A stretch of 64,000 nucleotides of DNA from Bdellovibrionales bacterium (GCA_947502835.1 CANNBJ010000004.1:231669-295668); one strand, 5' to 3'; positions 18,098 to 27,915 are shown, numbered from the stretch's first letter. Notes: generated by a model from the letters alone, not told the origin. A program made the numbers and translations.

Positions 18098-19489
18098 TTA
18101 GAATGCATACTTGAGCCAACCCCTCAAACGGTCATCCCCGTAATAATTTCCAACCCATCCTTGGGTGGTGTTTGCAAGAATCACATCCATGCCGGCGCCG
18201 ACGCTGATCCCCGCCGATCGGATCCAGTGCGAAACATCCATCGAGATCAGGTGGTTTTGTTGGATCAGATCCTGGATCCAACTGAGATTTCCCTCATTGA
18301 TATCGGAGAATCTCCAGTTTCCGCCAACCTGGATTCCCTGTTTCAAGGGAAAGCGGGAGGGGAGTTGCACGTTCACGTCCGGCACCCGGCTTGAGCGGGC
18401 AAAGGGTTGTTCATTGATGATCAGAAGCGAGCCGTTGAACCTGAAATTGCTGGTGAGATCGATTGAGGTTCCGGCACTCACGATCGTACTCGGAGTAATG
18501 ATCGGATTGAGCCAGGTTTCCCCATTCTGGAATTGAAACGGTTGCTCGTAGCTTCCCGAAAGCCAGAGATTCCAATCTTTGGAAGGACTGTCGAATCCGA
18601 ACTCAAGGGTATTGATGTTTCGCATCGGGAACTGCGGGCGGATGTTCACATCCAAACGACTGGTGGCCCCGCTTGTCGAAAGAAACGGCTCGGCGGCCAT
18701 TTGAACCATGTGGACGGGAAGAACGCCCGAATTCAGGCTGACGAAGGCGCCTCCATCGAAGTCAAACCGAGCCCGGAGGGCGAAGTTGGGACGGAGCAGG
18801 ATCTCCTCGAGAGGTGGCATGAGAAGGGAGTAATTTACGGGTGTCGCGGCACCGAGGACATTGATTTCACCGGGAAGGGGTTTCCAAAAGGGATTCGATG
18901 AGACGATGTTGTTGTCCTTCTCCTGGACCGGAGTGCCGCGTTCCGGAATCGCGATGGGGGAGCCGAAAATCATGGCTTTGAAGTTTTTGGTCCGGTAGCC
19001 GATAAAAATTCCGGTCATTCCGATCACCTGGGGATGAAGCTCATCCCAAGTCCATCGGGGCGACCAGAGGCTCATCATTCTCCAGGTTCGATCCAGCTTC
19101 GACCACTCCTCGATTTTTCTGCCAAAGGAGATGTCGAAGTTTCCAAGAACCCCGGGGGAGGTTTGGATGTACATCTCGCGGGACTCGACACCGATCGCAG
19201 GAGTGTTCGTGACAAACGTGTATGCGGAAAGATCACCCTCTGAACGGAACAACCTCGATTGCGACTTTCCCCGCAAAGTTGCATTGAGGGTGGTGGCAGC
19301 CGTTCCCCGGCTTTCCGATCGGTAGAAGAAACTCGAGGAATCAAAACCGACCGTTCCCGAGAAATTGTCATTTCCCGTGAGCGTGCCGAGATCCTCGGAA
19401 TTCACGCCGGAATATCTCGCATCGAGAGAGGCGAGAGCGGGGGAGGAGAGGGTCAGGGATGAAAGAAAGGAAAGAACCGCAAAAATCAT
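18098..19489 (-). CDS. Predicted outer-membrane porin-like barrel
   Basis: 463 residues with an N-terminal signal peptide (MIFAVLSFLSSLTLSSPALA). The rest consists of alternating beta strands separated by polar turns (FSGTVGFDSSSFFYRSES, NFDISFGRKIEEW, WNLWLSGSYEQPFQF, ISVGAGMDVILAN), ending with DDRLRGWLKYAF, an aromatic C-terminal residue expected for BAM-inserted barrels. No plug or TonB box is visible. The family is unknown. The next gene (lipoprotein) starts 13 bp after its stop, indicating an operon. Confidence 0.7.
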   Translation of the reverse strand: MIFAVLSFLSSLTLSSPALASLDARYSGVNSEDLGTLTGNDNFSGTVGFDSSSFFYRSESRGTAATTLNATLRGKSQSRLFRSEGDLSAYTFVTNTPAIGVESREMYIQTSPGVLGNFDISFGRKIEEWSKLDRTWRMMSLWSPRWTWDELHPQVIGMTGIFIGYRTKNFKAMIFGSPIAIPERGTPVQEKDNNIVSSNPFWKPLPGEINVLGAATPVNYSLLMPPLEEILLRPNFALRARFDFDGGAFVSLNSGVLPVHMVQMAAEPFLSTSGATSRLDVNIRPQFPMRNINTLEFGFDSPSKDWNLWLSGSYEQPFQFQNGETWLNPIITPSTIVSAGTSIDLTSNFRFNGSLLIINEQPFARSSRVPDVNVQLPSRFPLKQGIQVGGNWRFSDINEGNLSWIQDLIQQNHLISMDVSHWIRSAGISVGAGMDVILANTTQGWVGNYYGDDRLRGWLKYAF

Positions 19490-19518
19490 CCTTTCCAGTG
19501 TAGCGGCCGAATTCGCCG

Positions 19519-20226
19519 TTATTCAAGCGAGGTTGAAAAAAAACGGATCATGTCAATCGAGTAACGCTCTTCGAATTCCATTTTCTCTCCGCTCATCGGA
19601 TGATGAAAGGAAAGAATTGCCGAGTGAAGTGCGGTTCGCGGAAACAGGGAGCGACTCTTTTGTGAGCCATACTTCGCGTCTCCCAGAAGCGGAAGATTCA
19701 TTGCGGAGGACTGGACCCGGATCTGATGGGAGCGTCCCGTCTCCAGGCGGAAGCGGGTAAGCGTAACAAGATCACCGCTTTCCGGGTGGGCAAAGCTCCG
19801 AAGCGGGGTGGCGAGCAGTGCTGCCGGTTTTGCCCCCGGGGTTCCCGGTGTCACAACTTTGACTTCATTGGTCCTTTCATTTTTCAGGAGATGGTGTTCC
19901 CATCGTTGTTCATTTTTGTCCGGGAAAACACCGAGCAGAAACGCGTGGTATTGTCGTTCGAGCTCTCCCGATTTCAATTGTGCACTGAGGCGATCCGCAC
20001 TCTTGGAGCGCTTTCCGACCACCATGAGGCCACTTGTATTCCGGTCCAGGCGATGGATGAGGCCCACATAGTTGCGGCCAAAGTGCACCCGAAGCAGATC
20101 CACGAGGGACGGATCCCCGGAGATGTCGGACTGGGACAGAAGGTTCGGCCCCTTCGAGAGAACCGCAAGGTGCTGGTCCTCAAAAAGAATGGTGAAGGGA
20201 GGGATCAGCGAACTGGAGTGAGCCAT
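19519..20226 (-). CDS. RluA-family pseudouridine synthase
   Basis: 235 residues. The catalytic motif HRLDRNTSGLMVVGK (aspartate in RLDRNTSG) is diagnostic for the RluA/RluC/RluD family. Further family blocks are LTRFRLETGRSHQIRVQ and PLLGDAKYG. No S4 domain is present at the N-terminus, so it is closer to RluA-type than RluC/D-type enzymes; the target (23S rRNA or tRNA position) cannot be read from sequence. It overlaps the 3' end of ilvE by 22 bp. Confidence 0.9.
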   Translation of the reverse strand: MAHSSSLIPPFTILFEDQHLAVLSKGPNLLSQSDISGDPSLVDLLRVHFGRNYVGLIHRLDRNTSGLMVVGKRSKSADRLSAQLKSGELERQYHAFLLGVFPDKNEQRWEHHLLKNERTNEVKVVTPGTPGAKPAALLATPLRSFAHPESGDLVTLTRFRLETGRSHQIRVQSSAMNLPLLGDAKYGSQKSRSLFPRTALHSAILSFHHPMSGEKMEFEERYSIDMIRFFSTSLE

Positions 20227-21140
20227 TCTTTCGGGAACTCGCCGATTTCACCCCGGACCAGGTTCGCATAGGAAGCCTGGATTTTCTGGGTGATTGGGCC
20301 CGGTTTTCCTGCGCGCTCACCGCGTCCGATTTTGCGGTCATCCACCGAGGACACCGGAGTGATCTCAGCCGCAGTTCCGGTGAGGAACACTTCGTCCGCA
20401 CAATAGAGCTCATCCCGCGTGAAGCGTGTTTCCACGAGAGGATGACCGAATTTCTTGATCATCTCCATGACCGTGTTTCGGGTCACACCGTTCAGGATGG
20501 AGGTGAGTTGGGTTGTCTTGATCACGCCATTCCGGATGATGAACAGGTTTTCCCCTGTTCCTTCGGTCATGTATCCTTCGGGGTCGAGCATCAGGGCTTC
20601 ATCATACCCTTGGCTGATTGCTTCGCGCTTGGAGACCACTCCTGTGATGTAAGCTCCTGTGATTTTTCCTTTGGTCATCGCGCTGTTCACATGAGGCCGG
20701 ACAAAGGTGGAAGTCTTCAGGCGGGCGCCCTCGTTCACTCCCTTGTCTCCAAGATAACTGCCCCATTCCCATGTGAGAATTGCAAGTTCCACTTTCGGGC
20801 TTGCTCCCGGAAACACTCCCAGCGGTCCGTCACCGATGAACGCAAGCGGTCGCACATAGCACTCTTCAAACGAGTTTGCCTTGCATGCATCAATGGCCGC
20901 AGTCACCATTTCATCTAGAGAAAAGGGGATCTCAAATCCCATGATCTTCACCGAGTCCTGGAGACGCTCCATGTGCTCGCGCAAGCGGAAGATCGCGCCG
21001 CCACCCGACTTTTGCTTGTATGCCCGGATTCCTTCGAATGCACCGGTGCCGTAATGGAGTGCATGGGAGAAGAGGCTGATCTTTGCTTCTTCGACGCCGA
21101 GTATCTTACCGTTGAGCCAAATTTTGTCCCCGCGAGCCAT
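20205..21140 (-). CDS. ilvE: Branched-chain amino acid aminotransferase
   Basis: 311 residues, fold type IV PLP enzyme. Family blocks: IWLNGKILGVEEAKISLFSHALHYGTGAFEGIRAY at the N-terminus, the PLP lysine in KGKITGAYITG, EALMLDPEGYMTEGTGENLF, and DEVFLTGTAAEITPV. It transfers the amino group between glutamate and branched-chain 2-oxoacids in Leu, Ile and Val synthesis or breakdown. An A/G-rich GGGAG lies nine bases before the ATG. The 60 bp upstream of it, after miaA, show no terminator, leader peptide or T-box. Confidence 0.93.
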   Translation of the reverse strand: MARGDKIWLNGKILGVEEAKISLFSHALHYGTGAFEGIRAYKQKSGGGAIFRLREHMERLQDSVKIMGFEIPFSLDEMVTAAIDACKANSFEECYVRPLAFIGDGPLGVFPGASPKVELAILTWEWGSYLGDKGVNEGARLKTSTFVRPHVNSAMTKGKITGAYITGVVSKREAISQGYDEALMLDPEGYMTEGTGENLFIIRNGVIKTTQLTSILNGVTRNTVMEMIKKFGHPLVETRFTRDELYCADEVFLTGTAAEITPVSSVDDRKIGRGERAGKPGPITQKIQASYANLVRGEIGEFPKEWLTPVR

Positions 21141-21200
21141 AGTGAAAATCTCCCTAAAGGGTTATGGATACATGATCCCATTTGAAAGATCGTCTAATCT

Positions 21201-22118
21201 TTACTGATAGAACTTCATTAGGGAATCTGTTAGAGCGGCTTCGTCACGATCCAGAAGGAATTCCCGGTCAAAACCTGTGTTTTTAAACCAAGTTCGTTGC
21301 TGTTTTGCCAGTTGCCGGTGCGCCAGTGCAATCTCCCCGATCAGGCCTTCGAGATCCTGAGCCGGCTTTCTTCCCGGGGGAGGGGTTCCGTCGAGGTACT
21401 CGAGAATTTGCCGGTATCCGACCGCACCCAGAGCTTTTGCGCCCGGGAATTCCAGGCGAAGCCGGGTAGCTTCTTCGATCCATCCAGCCCCGAGCATGGA
21501 CCGGATCCGCTCCGCAATTCTCGATTCGAGTTCCGGTTTTTCACGATCCAAAACCCACAGCTGGAATCGGGCATCGGGGGTCTCGGGCATTCGTGCTTCC
21601 AGGTCGGAGGGCTTTTGTCCCGAGAGCTCCAGAATCTCAAGCGCACGGATGATCCTGTAGCGATCCGCGGATTGAGTCCTTATGGCATGTTCCGGGTCCA
21701 GCAGGGCGAGACGTGAATGAAGTTCTTCCGTGGAAATTCCGGAGAGTGTTTCCCTGAACTCAATGGAGGTCGCGGGGGCATCCCACAGTCCGAAGCGCAG
21801 CGCTTTCAGGTAGAAGCCGCTTCCTCCCACAATGAGGGCCCGTTTCCCCCGTGCATGGATTTCCTCGATCGCACGGGAGCAGTCCTTCCAGAACCGTCCT
21901 GCGTGGTAGGTTTCTTCCGGGGCTGCGATGTCGATCAAATGGTGGGGAACGCGCGCCTGCTCGGATTTCGAGGGTTTGGCGGAGCCGATGTCGAAACCAC
22001 GATAGAAACAAACGCTGTCGGCGTTGATGATTTCAAGCCCGGATCTTTCGGCAAACTCAATGGCAATTGAAGTTTTGCCGACTGCGGTCGGTCCTGTCAG
22101 GACAATCGATTGAACCAT
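21201..22118 (-). CDS. miaA: tRNA dimethylallyltransferase MiaA
   Basis: 305 residues from the ATG at 22118, which places the P-loop at its normal distance from the start (MVQSIVLTGPTAVGKTS). Other family features: INADSVCFYRGFDIGSAKPS, HHLIDIAAPEETYHAGRF, VGGSGFYLKAL. It adds a dimethylallyl group to A37 of tRNAs reading U-starting codons. The start lies inside the 3' end of mutL (22 bp overlap), the mutL-miaA order seen in many bacteria. Confidence 0.95.
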   Translation of the reverse strand: MVQSIVLTGPTAVGKTSIAIEFAERSGLEIINADSVCFYRGFDIGSAKPSKSEQARVPHHLIDIAAPEETYHAGRFWKDCSRAIEEIHARGKRALIVGGSGFYLKALRFGLWDAPATSIEFRETLSGISTEELHSRLALLDPEHAIRTQSADRYRIIRALEILELSGQKPSDLEARMPETPDARFQLWVLDREKPELESRIAERIRSMLGAGWIEEATRLRLEFPGAKALGAVGYRQILEYLDGTPPPGRKPAQDLEGLIGEIALAHRQLAKQQRTWFKNTGFDREFLLDRDEAALTDSLMKFYQ

Positions 22119-23851
22119 TCTTCCACTTTCGTTTTCGAGATGCGGATGGAGGTGGGTCTTCCGTGCGGGCAGTTTCCGGGGTGCTCGCATTGAAACAGCT
22201 TGCGGGTGAGATCAAGCGCGGATGCCGTCTCAACCACATCCCCCGCCTTGAAGGACGACCGGCAGGCCTCCATCGCGATTTTTTCAAACAGCGTCTCATC
22301 CCAAACCACATTTCCTGCATCAAGGTTTGCCGACAGGAGTCGTTCCAGAAGGTTTCGCAATCGCTCGGTGAGCATGCGGTTCCCCCAAATGGCCGGAATC
22401 GAGCGGAACAGGATTGATTCCTCACTGAACACCTCGACATCGAAGCCGATGGAGTGGAGAAGGTCGAGTCTTGATTTCAGTTCCTGGATCCGGTCGGAGG
22501 GGAATTTGATCACCTCCGGCACGAGGAGTGTTTGTGTTTCGACCGACTCCCGTCGCAGGATCCTTGATTTCAACTGCTCATAACGGATGCGTTCGTGCGC
22601 TGCATGCTGATCGATCAGGGTCAGGTCGTCCCCTTTTTCAAAGACAAAGTAGGTGGAAAAAAGAACTCCTCGGTAATCCCCGATCGGAGTCTCATCGAGG
22701 AAGGAGGGCGCTTCGGGTGAGGCACCGGAAAGATCCAAAAGGGGGGTGTAGCCCGCAAAATGGGCCGAGGGTGATGCGGTCATGAGGGAGGATGTCGGTG
22801 GAAAGGATGCGTGAAGGCGGAAGGAGGAAGCATCCGGAGCTGGTATCCTGTCTTCCCCGAGGAGCCGCTCAAACGCAGCACTGCAGAGAGCGAAGATTTT
22901 TCCCGATTCGAGAAAACGGATCTCTGTTTTTGCGGGGTGCACGTTTACGTCGAGTTCATCCGCGGGAAGATCGAGTTTCACCACGCAGGCCGGATAGTTT
23001 CCGGGAAGAAAGGATTGCTTCAAGGGATTCAAAATGGCGCTTTGGAGTGTGCGGTCGCGAACGGCGCGTCCGTTGACGATCTGGTAGAGGGATCGGGTGT
23101 GGGGAAGGCTCAGTCCTTTCAACCAAATGATCTCGATCGCATAGCGGCCCTTGAGTTCGAAGGTCTTCACCTCAAAGGGGTTGTCGTCGGCAAGCATTCG
23201 CACGGCCCGGTCCCGCAGGGACTCCGCGGGAAGATCCAGCAGGGTCCGGTCGTCGCTTTTCAGTCGGAAGCGGGTTTCCGGATGGGTGAGGGCCAGGCGT
23301 TCGAGGATCTCGCGAACCGCATTGCTCTCGGCTCCGGCGCTTTTCAAAAACTTGAGTCGAGCCGGGACTTGGGAGAAAAGGGAGGCAACCCGAACGCGTG
23401 ATCCGTGGGGGGATCCGGAGAAAGCGATGTTGGCGATCTGTTCGGAGGGGACTCTCGATGCCGAGCTCTGGGAGAGCCGGATCTCGTGAGTCGAGTTCGT
23501 TCCCGCAAGGCGGGAGGCGATCGAGAGGTCGGAGACGGAAGCAATGCTGGGCAATGCCTCGCCCCGGAATCCGAGTGTGTCCAGACGTCCGAGGTCCTCG
23601 AACTCCCGGATCTTGCTGGTGGCATGCCGTCCGATGCAGATCTCAAGATCCTCACGGGCCATTCCCGACCCGTTGTCGATCACCTCGATCAGGTCTGTTC
23701 CTCCGCGATTGAGTTGGACTTCGAGAGAAGTTGCTCCTGCGTCGAGGGCATTCTCGCACAGCTCCTTGACCACGCTTGCGGGGCGTTCAATGACCTCGCC
23801 CGCAGCGATTCTTTCCGCAAGAAGAGAGGGCAGAATGCCGATTTTGGACAT
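22097..23851 (-). CDS. mutL: DNA mismatch repair protein MutL, endonuclease type
   Basis: 584 residues. The N-terminal GHKL ATPase is complete (ENALDAGAT, IDNGSGM, GRHATSKI, DTLGFRGEALPSIASV). The C-terminal domain carries the metal-binding endonuclease motif DQHA-x2-E-x4-E (about 414-425) and CPHGRP (about 561-566). Such MutL proteins nick the daughter strand themselves, so no MutH is expected. It is preceded 28 bp upstream by the diguanylate cyclase gene and overlaps miaA downstream. Confidence 0.95.
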   Translation of the reverse strand: MSKIGILPSLLAERIAAGEVIERPASVVKELCENALDAGATSLEVQLNRGGTDLIEVIDNGSGMAREDLEICIGRHATSKIREFEDLGRLDTLGFRGEALPSIASVSDLSIASRLAGTNSTHEIRLSQSSASRVPSEQIANIAFSGSPHGSRVRVASLFSQVPARLKFLKSAGAESNAVREILERLALTHPETRFRLKSDDRTLLDLPAESLRDRAVRMLADDNPFEVKTFELKGRYAIEIIWLKGLSLPHTRSLYQIVNGRAVRDRTLQSAILNPLKQSFLPGNYPACVVKLDLPADELDVNVHPAKTEIRFLESGKIFALCSAAFERLLGEDRIPAPDASSFRLHASFPPTSSLMTASPSAHFAGYTPLLDLSGASPEAPSFLDETPIGDYRGVLFSTYFVFEKGDDLTLIDQHAAHERIRYEQLKSRILRRESVETQTLLVPEVIKFPSDRIQELKSRLDLLHSIGFDVEVFSEESILFRSIPAIWGNRMLTERLRNLLERLLSANLDAGNVVWDETLFEKIAMEACRSSFKAGDVVETASALDLTRKLFQCEHPGNCPHGRPTSIRISKTKVEEWFNRLS

Positions 23852-23879
23852 GAAGAGGAGTTACACGAAAAGGGTGCAA

Positions 23880-24812
23880 TTATCCACGGGAAACGGTGAC
23901 GCGGTTTCGGCCGTTCTGCTTTGACTCATACAGGGCCTTGTCCGCGGATTTGATGAGGTCGGAGGCGGTTTCCATGTCGGCTCGCAGCTCTGAAACGCCG
24001 AGGCTCGAGGTGACAGGGATTCGCTTCCCCTCGTAGGTGAAGGCATGGCCCTGAATCTTGCCGCGAAGGAGTTCCGCCGTTTTCTCGGCATCCTGGAGGA
24101 CGGTCGACGGGAGGAGCATGCAGAATTCCTCGCCTCCGTATCGGGCGAAAATGTCCTTTTGCTGGATCACTCCGAGGCTTCGCACGAGGTTGCTGAATTC
24201 CTTGAGAACGTAGTCTCCTCCCTCATGACCGTAGGTGTCGTTCACTTTTTTGAAATGATCGAGATCGAAGAAGATCATGGAGAGAGGCGTGCTCAGGGCT
24301 TTTGCACGTTTGAATTCGGCTTCCACCGCCTCAAGGAAGTACCCCTTGTTGAAGCACTTGGTGAGAGGGTCGGTGTTGGCGGCCTGGTTGAGATTTCCGT
24401 AAAAAATGATCTCGATCTCTCCGGCGGGAAGATATTTCACGATGGAGTTGCCGATCTTGACGAGATCCTCTTTTGCGAGAGTCACGACGTTGCCGGGTTC
24501 GAGTTTTTTTCCGTTCACGGAGGTTCCATTCGAAGAACCGAGATCTTCGAGGGTGACTCCGAATTCCGTTCGGGTGACGCGGGCGTGTTTGCGTGAAATC
24601 GATTGATCGGCAATGCAAAGATCCGCAGAGGGGTCTCGTCCGATGGTCATCTGGTCTTCGGTGATGAAAAAGCGATGGCCTTGAGGCGTCCCCCGGATCA
24701 GGATCAAACACGCAGGCTGTTCTTTCGCCCTTTGCAATTCGCGATTGATCGTTTCCTGATCCAGGACCAGGGTGGTCGTGCGTTCTTTCGAATCGTCTTT
24801 TGGGTTTGCCAT
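23880..24812 (-). CDS. FHA-GGDEF diguanylate cyclase (DgcB-like)
   Basis: 310 residues. A Thr-rich N-terminal tail (ERTTTLVLD, T12-T14) precedes an FHA domain (about 35-125) with GRDPSADLCI, the SRKHAR motif and DLGSSNGTSVN. After a short linker comes a GGDEF domain (about 140-308) with the signature GGEEF at 226-230. The RxxD inhibitory site is missing (QQKD at that position), so product inhibition through it is unlikely. The layout equals that of Bdellovibrio DgcB, whose FHA domain reads a phosphothreonine in the protein's own tail and which is needed for predation (family knowledge). It makes cyclic di-GMP. It is divergent from msrC with 81 bp between the two starts. Confidence 0.9.
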   Translation of the reverse strand: MANPKDDSKERTTTLVLDQETINRELQRAKEQPACLILIRGTPQGHRFFITEDQMTIGRDPSADLCIADQSISRKHARVTRTEFGVTLEDLGSSNGTSVNGKKLEPGNVVTLAKEDLVKIGNSIVKYLPAGEIEIIFYGNLNQAANTDPLTKCFNKGYFLEAVEAEFKRAKALSTPLSMIFFDLDHFKKVNDTYGHEGGDYVLKEFSNLVRSLGVIQQKDIFARYGGEEFCMLLPSTVLQDAEKTAELLRGKIQGHAFTYEGKRIPVTSSLGVSELRADMETASDLIKSADKALYESKQNGRNRVTVSRG

Positions 24813-24893
24813 TGCTTCCGAAATGGTAAATCAAACAAAAAGACTTGGGAAGAGCCTTGCATCGGGAAGGCGATCAATGGCATACCTCCGGAA

Positions 24894-25382
24894 ATGGCTG
24901 AGTCTTTAGATCTTCCAAAAAATGCGAGCAGGTCGGAATTGTACGCGGCACTTTTGCCGCAGGTTCGAGCGCTTTTGGAGGGTGAAACGGATTGGATTGC
25001 AAATCTCGCCAATGTTGTGGCGGCGCTCAGAGAGGCATTCGGTTTTTTCTGGATCGGATTTTATCGGGTGAAGGATGGTGAGTTGGTTTTGGGACCTTTT
25101 CAGGGCCCTGTGGCGTGCACCCGGATCGCATTTGACCGGGGAGTCTGCGGCCATGCGTATCGAACGGGCGCCACAGTCATTGTTCCGGATGTTGAGCTTT
25201 TTCCGGGACACATTGCCTGCAGCTCCCTTTCAAAGTCCGAGATTGTCGTACCCGTAAGGAATTCTCTCGGGGAAATCTGTGCCGTTCTTGATGTGGACAG
25301 CGACCGTCTCGATGACTTTTCCGAGGAGGATCGGGCGGGCCTTGAGAGCTTGGTCGGATTGCTTGCGAATCACTCCCGGTGA
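24894..25382 (+). CDS. msrC: Free methionine-(R)-sulfoxide reductase (GAF type)
   Basis: 162 residues from ATG 24894; longer in-frame starts run antisense through the diguanylate cyclase gene and are rejected. A single GAF domain carries the three fRMsr cysteines at C75, C85 and C109, with exactly the spacing (10 and 24) of the E. coli enzyme, and the block VDSDRLDDFSEED near the end. It reduces free methionine R-sulfoxide via a disulfide relay recycled by thioredoxin. The 3' end overlaps the convergent pgi gene by 13 bp. Confidence 0.92.
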   Translation: MAESLDLPKNASRSELYAALLPQVRALLEGETDWIANLANVVAALREAFGFFWIGFYRVKDGELVLGPFQGPVACTRIAFDRGVCGHAYRTGATVIVPDVELFPGHIACSSLSKSEIVVPVRNSLGEICAVLDVDSDRLDDFSEEDRAGLESLVGLLANHSR

Positions 25383-26731
25383 AGACGAAGGCGATGCACT
25401 TCCCCGGTTCCGGATTCGGAAGCTGATTTTTGGACCTGTTTGTTTTGCTCGAGCTTCTCGCGAATGTAGACTTTTCCCTCCTCAACTCCGGGTTGATCAA
25501 AGGGATTCACGTTCATGATCTCGCCCATGTAGGCGGTGAGAACGGAGAGCGTGAAGAAAATCGACCCGAGGGCTTCTTCGTTCAGCTCCTCGAGTTGAAG
25601 CTGGAGGTGGGGACGTTTCTGGTTTGTCATCACCCGCTGGATGGCGCGAAACTCGGTGGTGAGTAGGTCTCCAAGCTCCTGGCCCTCGAGCAGATCGAAG
25701 GTCTTCACCTTGAAGTCGATCGACGGAATCGGAACCGGGTTCTTGAAATCCGAAAGATTGATGAACCAGATCACCTTGTCACCCGGCCCATCCCGCAGAA
25801 GCTGAAGCATCGAGTGTTGGTCGATGGCACCCAGTGCGGGAACTGCGGTGAACCCTTTCCCGTCCTTTCCGAGGCTCTCGGCCCAGAGCTGGACCCACCA
25901 GTTGGCGAGGAGTCTCAGGGGAGTGGAGTAGGGCATCATGACATGAATGCCATGGGACTTTGAGCGCGAATGAAGCGCCTCGGCCCAAGTGAGGAAATTG
26001 TTTTTCTCGGCGGTCGCCTTTTCGCAGTAGTCTCTGACTTTCTTTCCGCCAAGAAGGAGTTCGCGCATGTTGAGTCCCGCGAGTGCGCCTGCAAAGAGTC
26101 CCACCGGAGTGAAGATGCTGAAGCGGCCTCCGACCGAAGGCGCGATGGGAAGAGTTGCGATGGACTCCCTCCGGGCGAATTCCAAGAGCTCGCCCTTTTC
26201 CGGATCGGTGATTGCAACGCAGTGTTGGTTTGCGGCGGTTCTTCCGAGAGAACGCTTCAGCCAGTCGTAGGCAAGCATGAAGATGGAGAGGGTCTCGTAG
26301 GTGGTACCCGATTTGGTAACCACGCAGACCAAGGTCTCAGCCGGATTCAGTTTTGAGATCCGATAGGACCAATCAATCGGATCCGGGTTTTCGAAAAAAT
26401 GGAATTGCATGGGGCTTTTGGCCCGATGCTTAAGTGCATCGATCAGAAAAAGCGGGCCCAGGCTGCTCCCCCCGATCCCGATGAAGACGCAGTTGCGAAG
26501 GGCGGGGTTGGAAAGGAGTTTTGATGCGAGAGATTCCGATGCGTCGACCGCAGAGAGAGTGGAGTCGCTGACCGCATTGTAAAATCCGGAAACCTGGTCG
26601 TGAAGCTTCATCCGCATGCGCTCAAAGGACTGATGAAGTTCCGCCCTGCGATGGGGAGTGATCTCGGTGGGAATGCCGCTCCAATCGAGGAGGAGCGGGG
26701 CGCTGCCGAATCGGGATGCTGTGATGCTCAT
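25370..26731 (-). CDS. pgi: Glucose-6-phosphate isomerase
   Basis: 453 residues, the short bacterial/archaeal-like PGI form. Sugar-phosphate isomerase (SIS) blocks are visible: FIGIGGSSLGPLFLIDAL, VCVVTKSGTTYETL for phosphate binding, SVGGRFSIFTPVGL, and the catalytic Gln/Glu region QLWAESLGKDGKGF. It interconverts glucose-6-phosphate and fructose-6-phosphate. It follows the acyl-CoA dehydrogenase gene by 20 bp on the same strand. Confidence 0.95.
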   Translation of the reverse strand: MSITASRFGSAPLLLDWSGIPTEITPHRRAELHQSFERMRMKLHDQVSGFYNAVSDSTLSAVDASESLASKLLSNPALRNCVFIGIGGSSLGPLFLIDALKHRAKSPMQFHFFENPDPIDWSYRISKLNPAETLVCVVTKSGTTYETLSIFMLAYDWLKRSLGRTAANQHCVAITDPEKGELLEFARRESIATLPIAPSVGGRFSIFTPVGLFAGALAGLNMRELLLGGKKVRDYCEKATAEKNNFLTWAEALHSRSKSHGIHVMMPYSTPLRLLANWWVQLWAESLGKDGKGFTAVPALGAIDQHSMLQLLRDGPGDKVIWFINLSDFKNPVPIPSIDFKVKTFDLLEGQELGDLLTTEFRAIQRVMTNQKRPHLQLQLEELNEEALGSIFFTLSVLTAYMGEIMNVNPFDQPGVEEGKVYIREKLEQNKQVQKSASESGTGEVHRLRLHRE

Positions 26732-26751
26732 CAGTGGGTTTTCCTTTTCAC

Positions 26752-27915
26752 TCAGTTTGTCTTTTCTTTCATGGCACGCGAAATCACGAGGCGCTGGATC
26801 TGGTTTGTGCCCTCGACGATCTGGAGCATTTTCGCCTCACGCATGTGGCGCTCGACAGGAAACTCTCGGGTGTACCCCGAGCCTCCGAGAACTTGAACTG
26901 CGTCGGTCGTGACCTTCATGGCCATGTCGGTGGCAATCACCTTGGCTTGGGCTGCTGCAATTGAGAAGGGCTTTCCTGAGTCTTTCAGCATGGCTGCCCG
27001 CTGGGTCATGAGTTTGGCCGACTGGTACTCGTTCAGCATGTCGGCAAGCATGAATCCCACGCCCTGGAAGTCGAGGATGGGCTTCCCGAACTGCTCCCGG
27101 ATATTGGCATGGTGGATTGCAGCTTCAATCGCTGCTCGAGCGATCCCGAGAGCGGTGGCGGCAATGGTGATCCTGCCTGAGTCGAGAGCGGTGAATGCGA
27201 TTTTCATTCCGTCGCCCTCGTTTGCCACCCTGTTTGCAACCGGGACTTTCACATTCTCAAGAATAATCTCCATGGTGTGGGAGATGCACATTCCCATTTT
27301 CTTCTCGCGCTTTCCCATTCGGATCCCGCTCATGCTGCGATCCAGGATGAAGCTTGAAACACCCTTTGCACCCGGTCCACCGGTTCTGGCCATGGCGATG
27401 AACACATCCGCTTCATCGGCTTGGGTGATCCAGAGTTTTGTTCCATTCAAGAGGTAATAGTCGCCCTTGAGCTCCGCCGAGGTTCTCAGGCTTGCTGCAT
27501 CCGAACCGCTTCCAGCTTCAGACAGGACAAAGGATCCGATCCATTCGCCGGAAGCAAGTTTCGGGATGTATTTTTCTTTTTGTGCAGCGGTTCCGAATGT
27601 GTCGAGAATCACTTGGGGAAGTCCTGATACCGCGACGCTCACGGCATAGGCCCCCGAGCTGGCTGCGATTTCCTCAATCGCAGCCATGTATTCCTGGTAT
27701 CCGAGGCCTGCGCCGCCGCAGTGCTCGGAAGTCGGAATTCCCGTGAGCCCGAGCTCGCCCAGTCCCCGGATGATTTCCCTGCGGAAGGTCTCGGTTTCCT
27801 CATCGTGCTCGACAAGGGGTGCGATCCGGTCCCGTGAGAATTTGCGGGCAAGGTTCCTGATTTCGACTTGGGCTTCGGTTTCAAACGATGGATCGAACAG
27901 GGTTGGATCAAGCAT
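26752..27915 (-). CDS. Acyl-CoA dehydrogenase
   Basis: 387 residues from ATG 27915, preceded by GGAGGG at seven bases; an upstream in-frame ATG lies inside glyA. Signature 1 ([21 protein letters not shown]) and the FAD/C-terminal block [23 protein letters not shown] are present. The catalytic glutamate is in [10 protein letters not shown]. It fits short/branched-chain acyl-CoA dehydrogenases that introduce a trans-2 double bond during beta-oxidation or branched-chain amino acid degradation, passing electrons to ETF. Start overlaps the glyA stop by 8 bp. Confidence 0.93.
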   Translation of the reverse strand: MLDPTLFDPSFETEAQVEIRNLARKFSRDRIAPLVEHDEETETFRREIIRGLGELGLTGIPTSEHCGGAGLGYQEYMAAIEEIAASSGAYAVSVAVSGLPQVILDTFGTAAQKEKYIPKLASGEWIGSFVLSEAGSGSDAASLRTSAELKGDYYLLNGTKLWITQADEADVFIAMARTGGPGAKGVSSFILDRSMSGIRMGKREKKMGMCISHTMEIILENVKVPVANRVANEGDGMKIAFTALDSGRITIAATALGIARAAIEAAIHHANIREQFGKPILDFQGVGFMLADMLNEYQSAKLMTQRAAMLKDSGKPFSIAAAQAKVIATDMAMKVTTDAVQVLGGSGYTREFPVERHMREAKMLQIVEGTNQIQRLVISRAMKEKTN

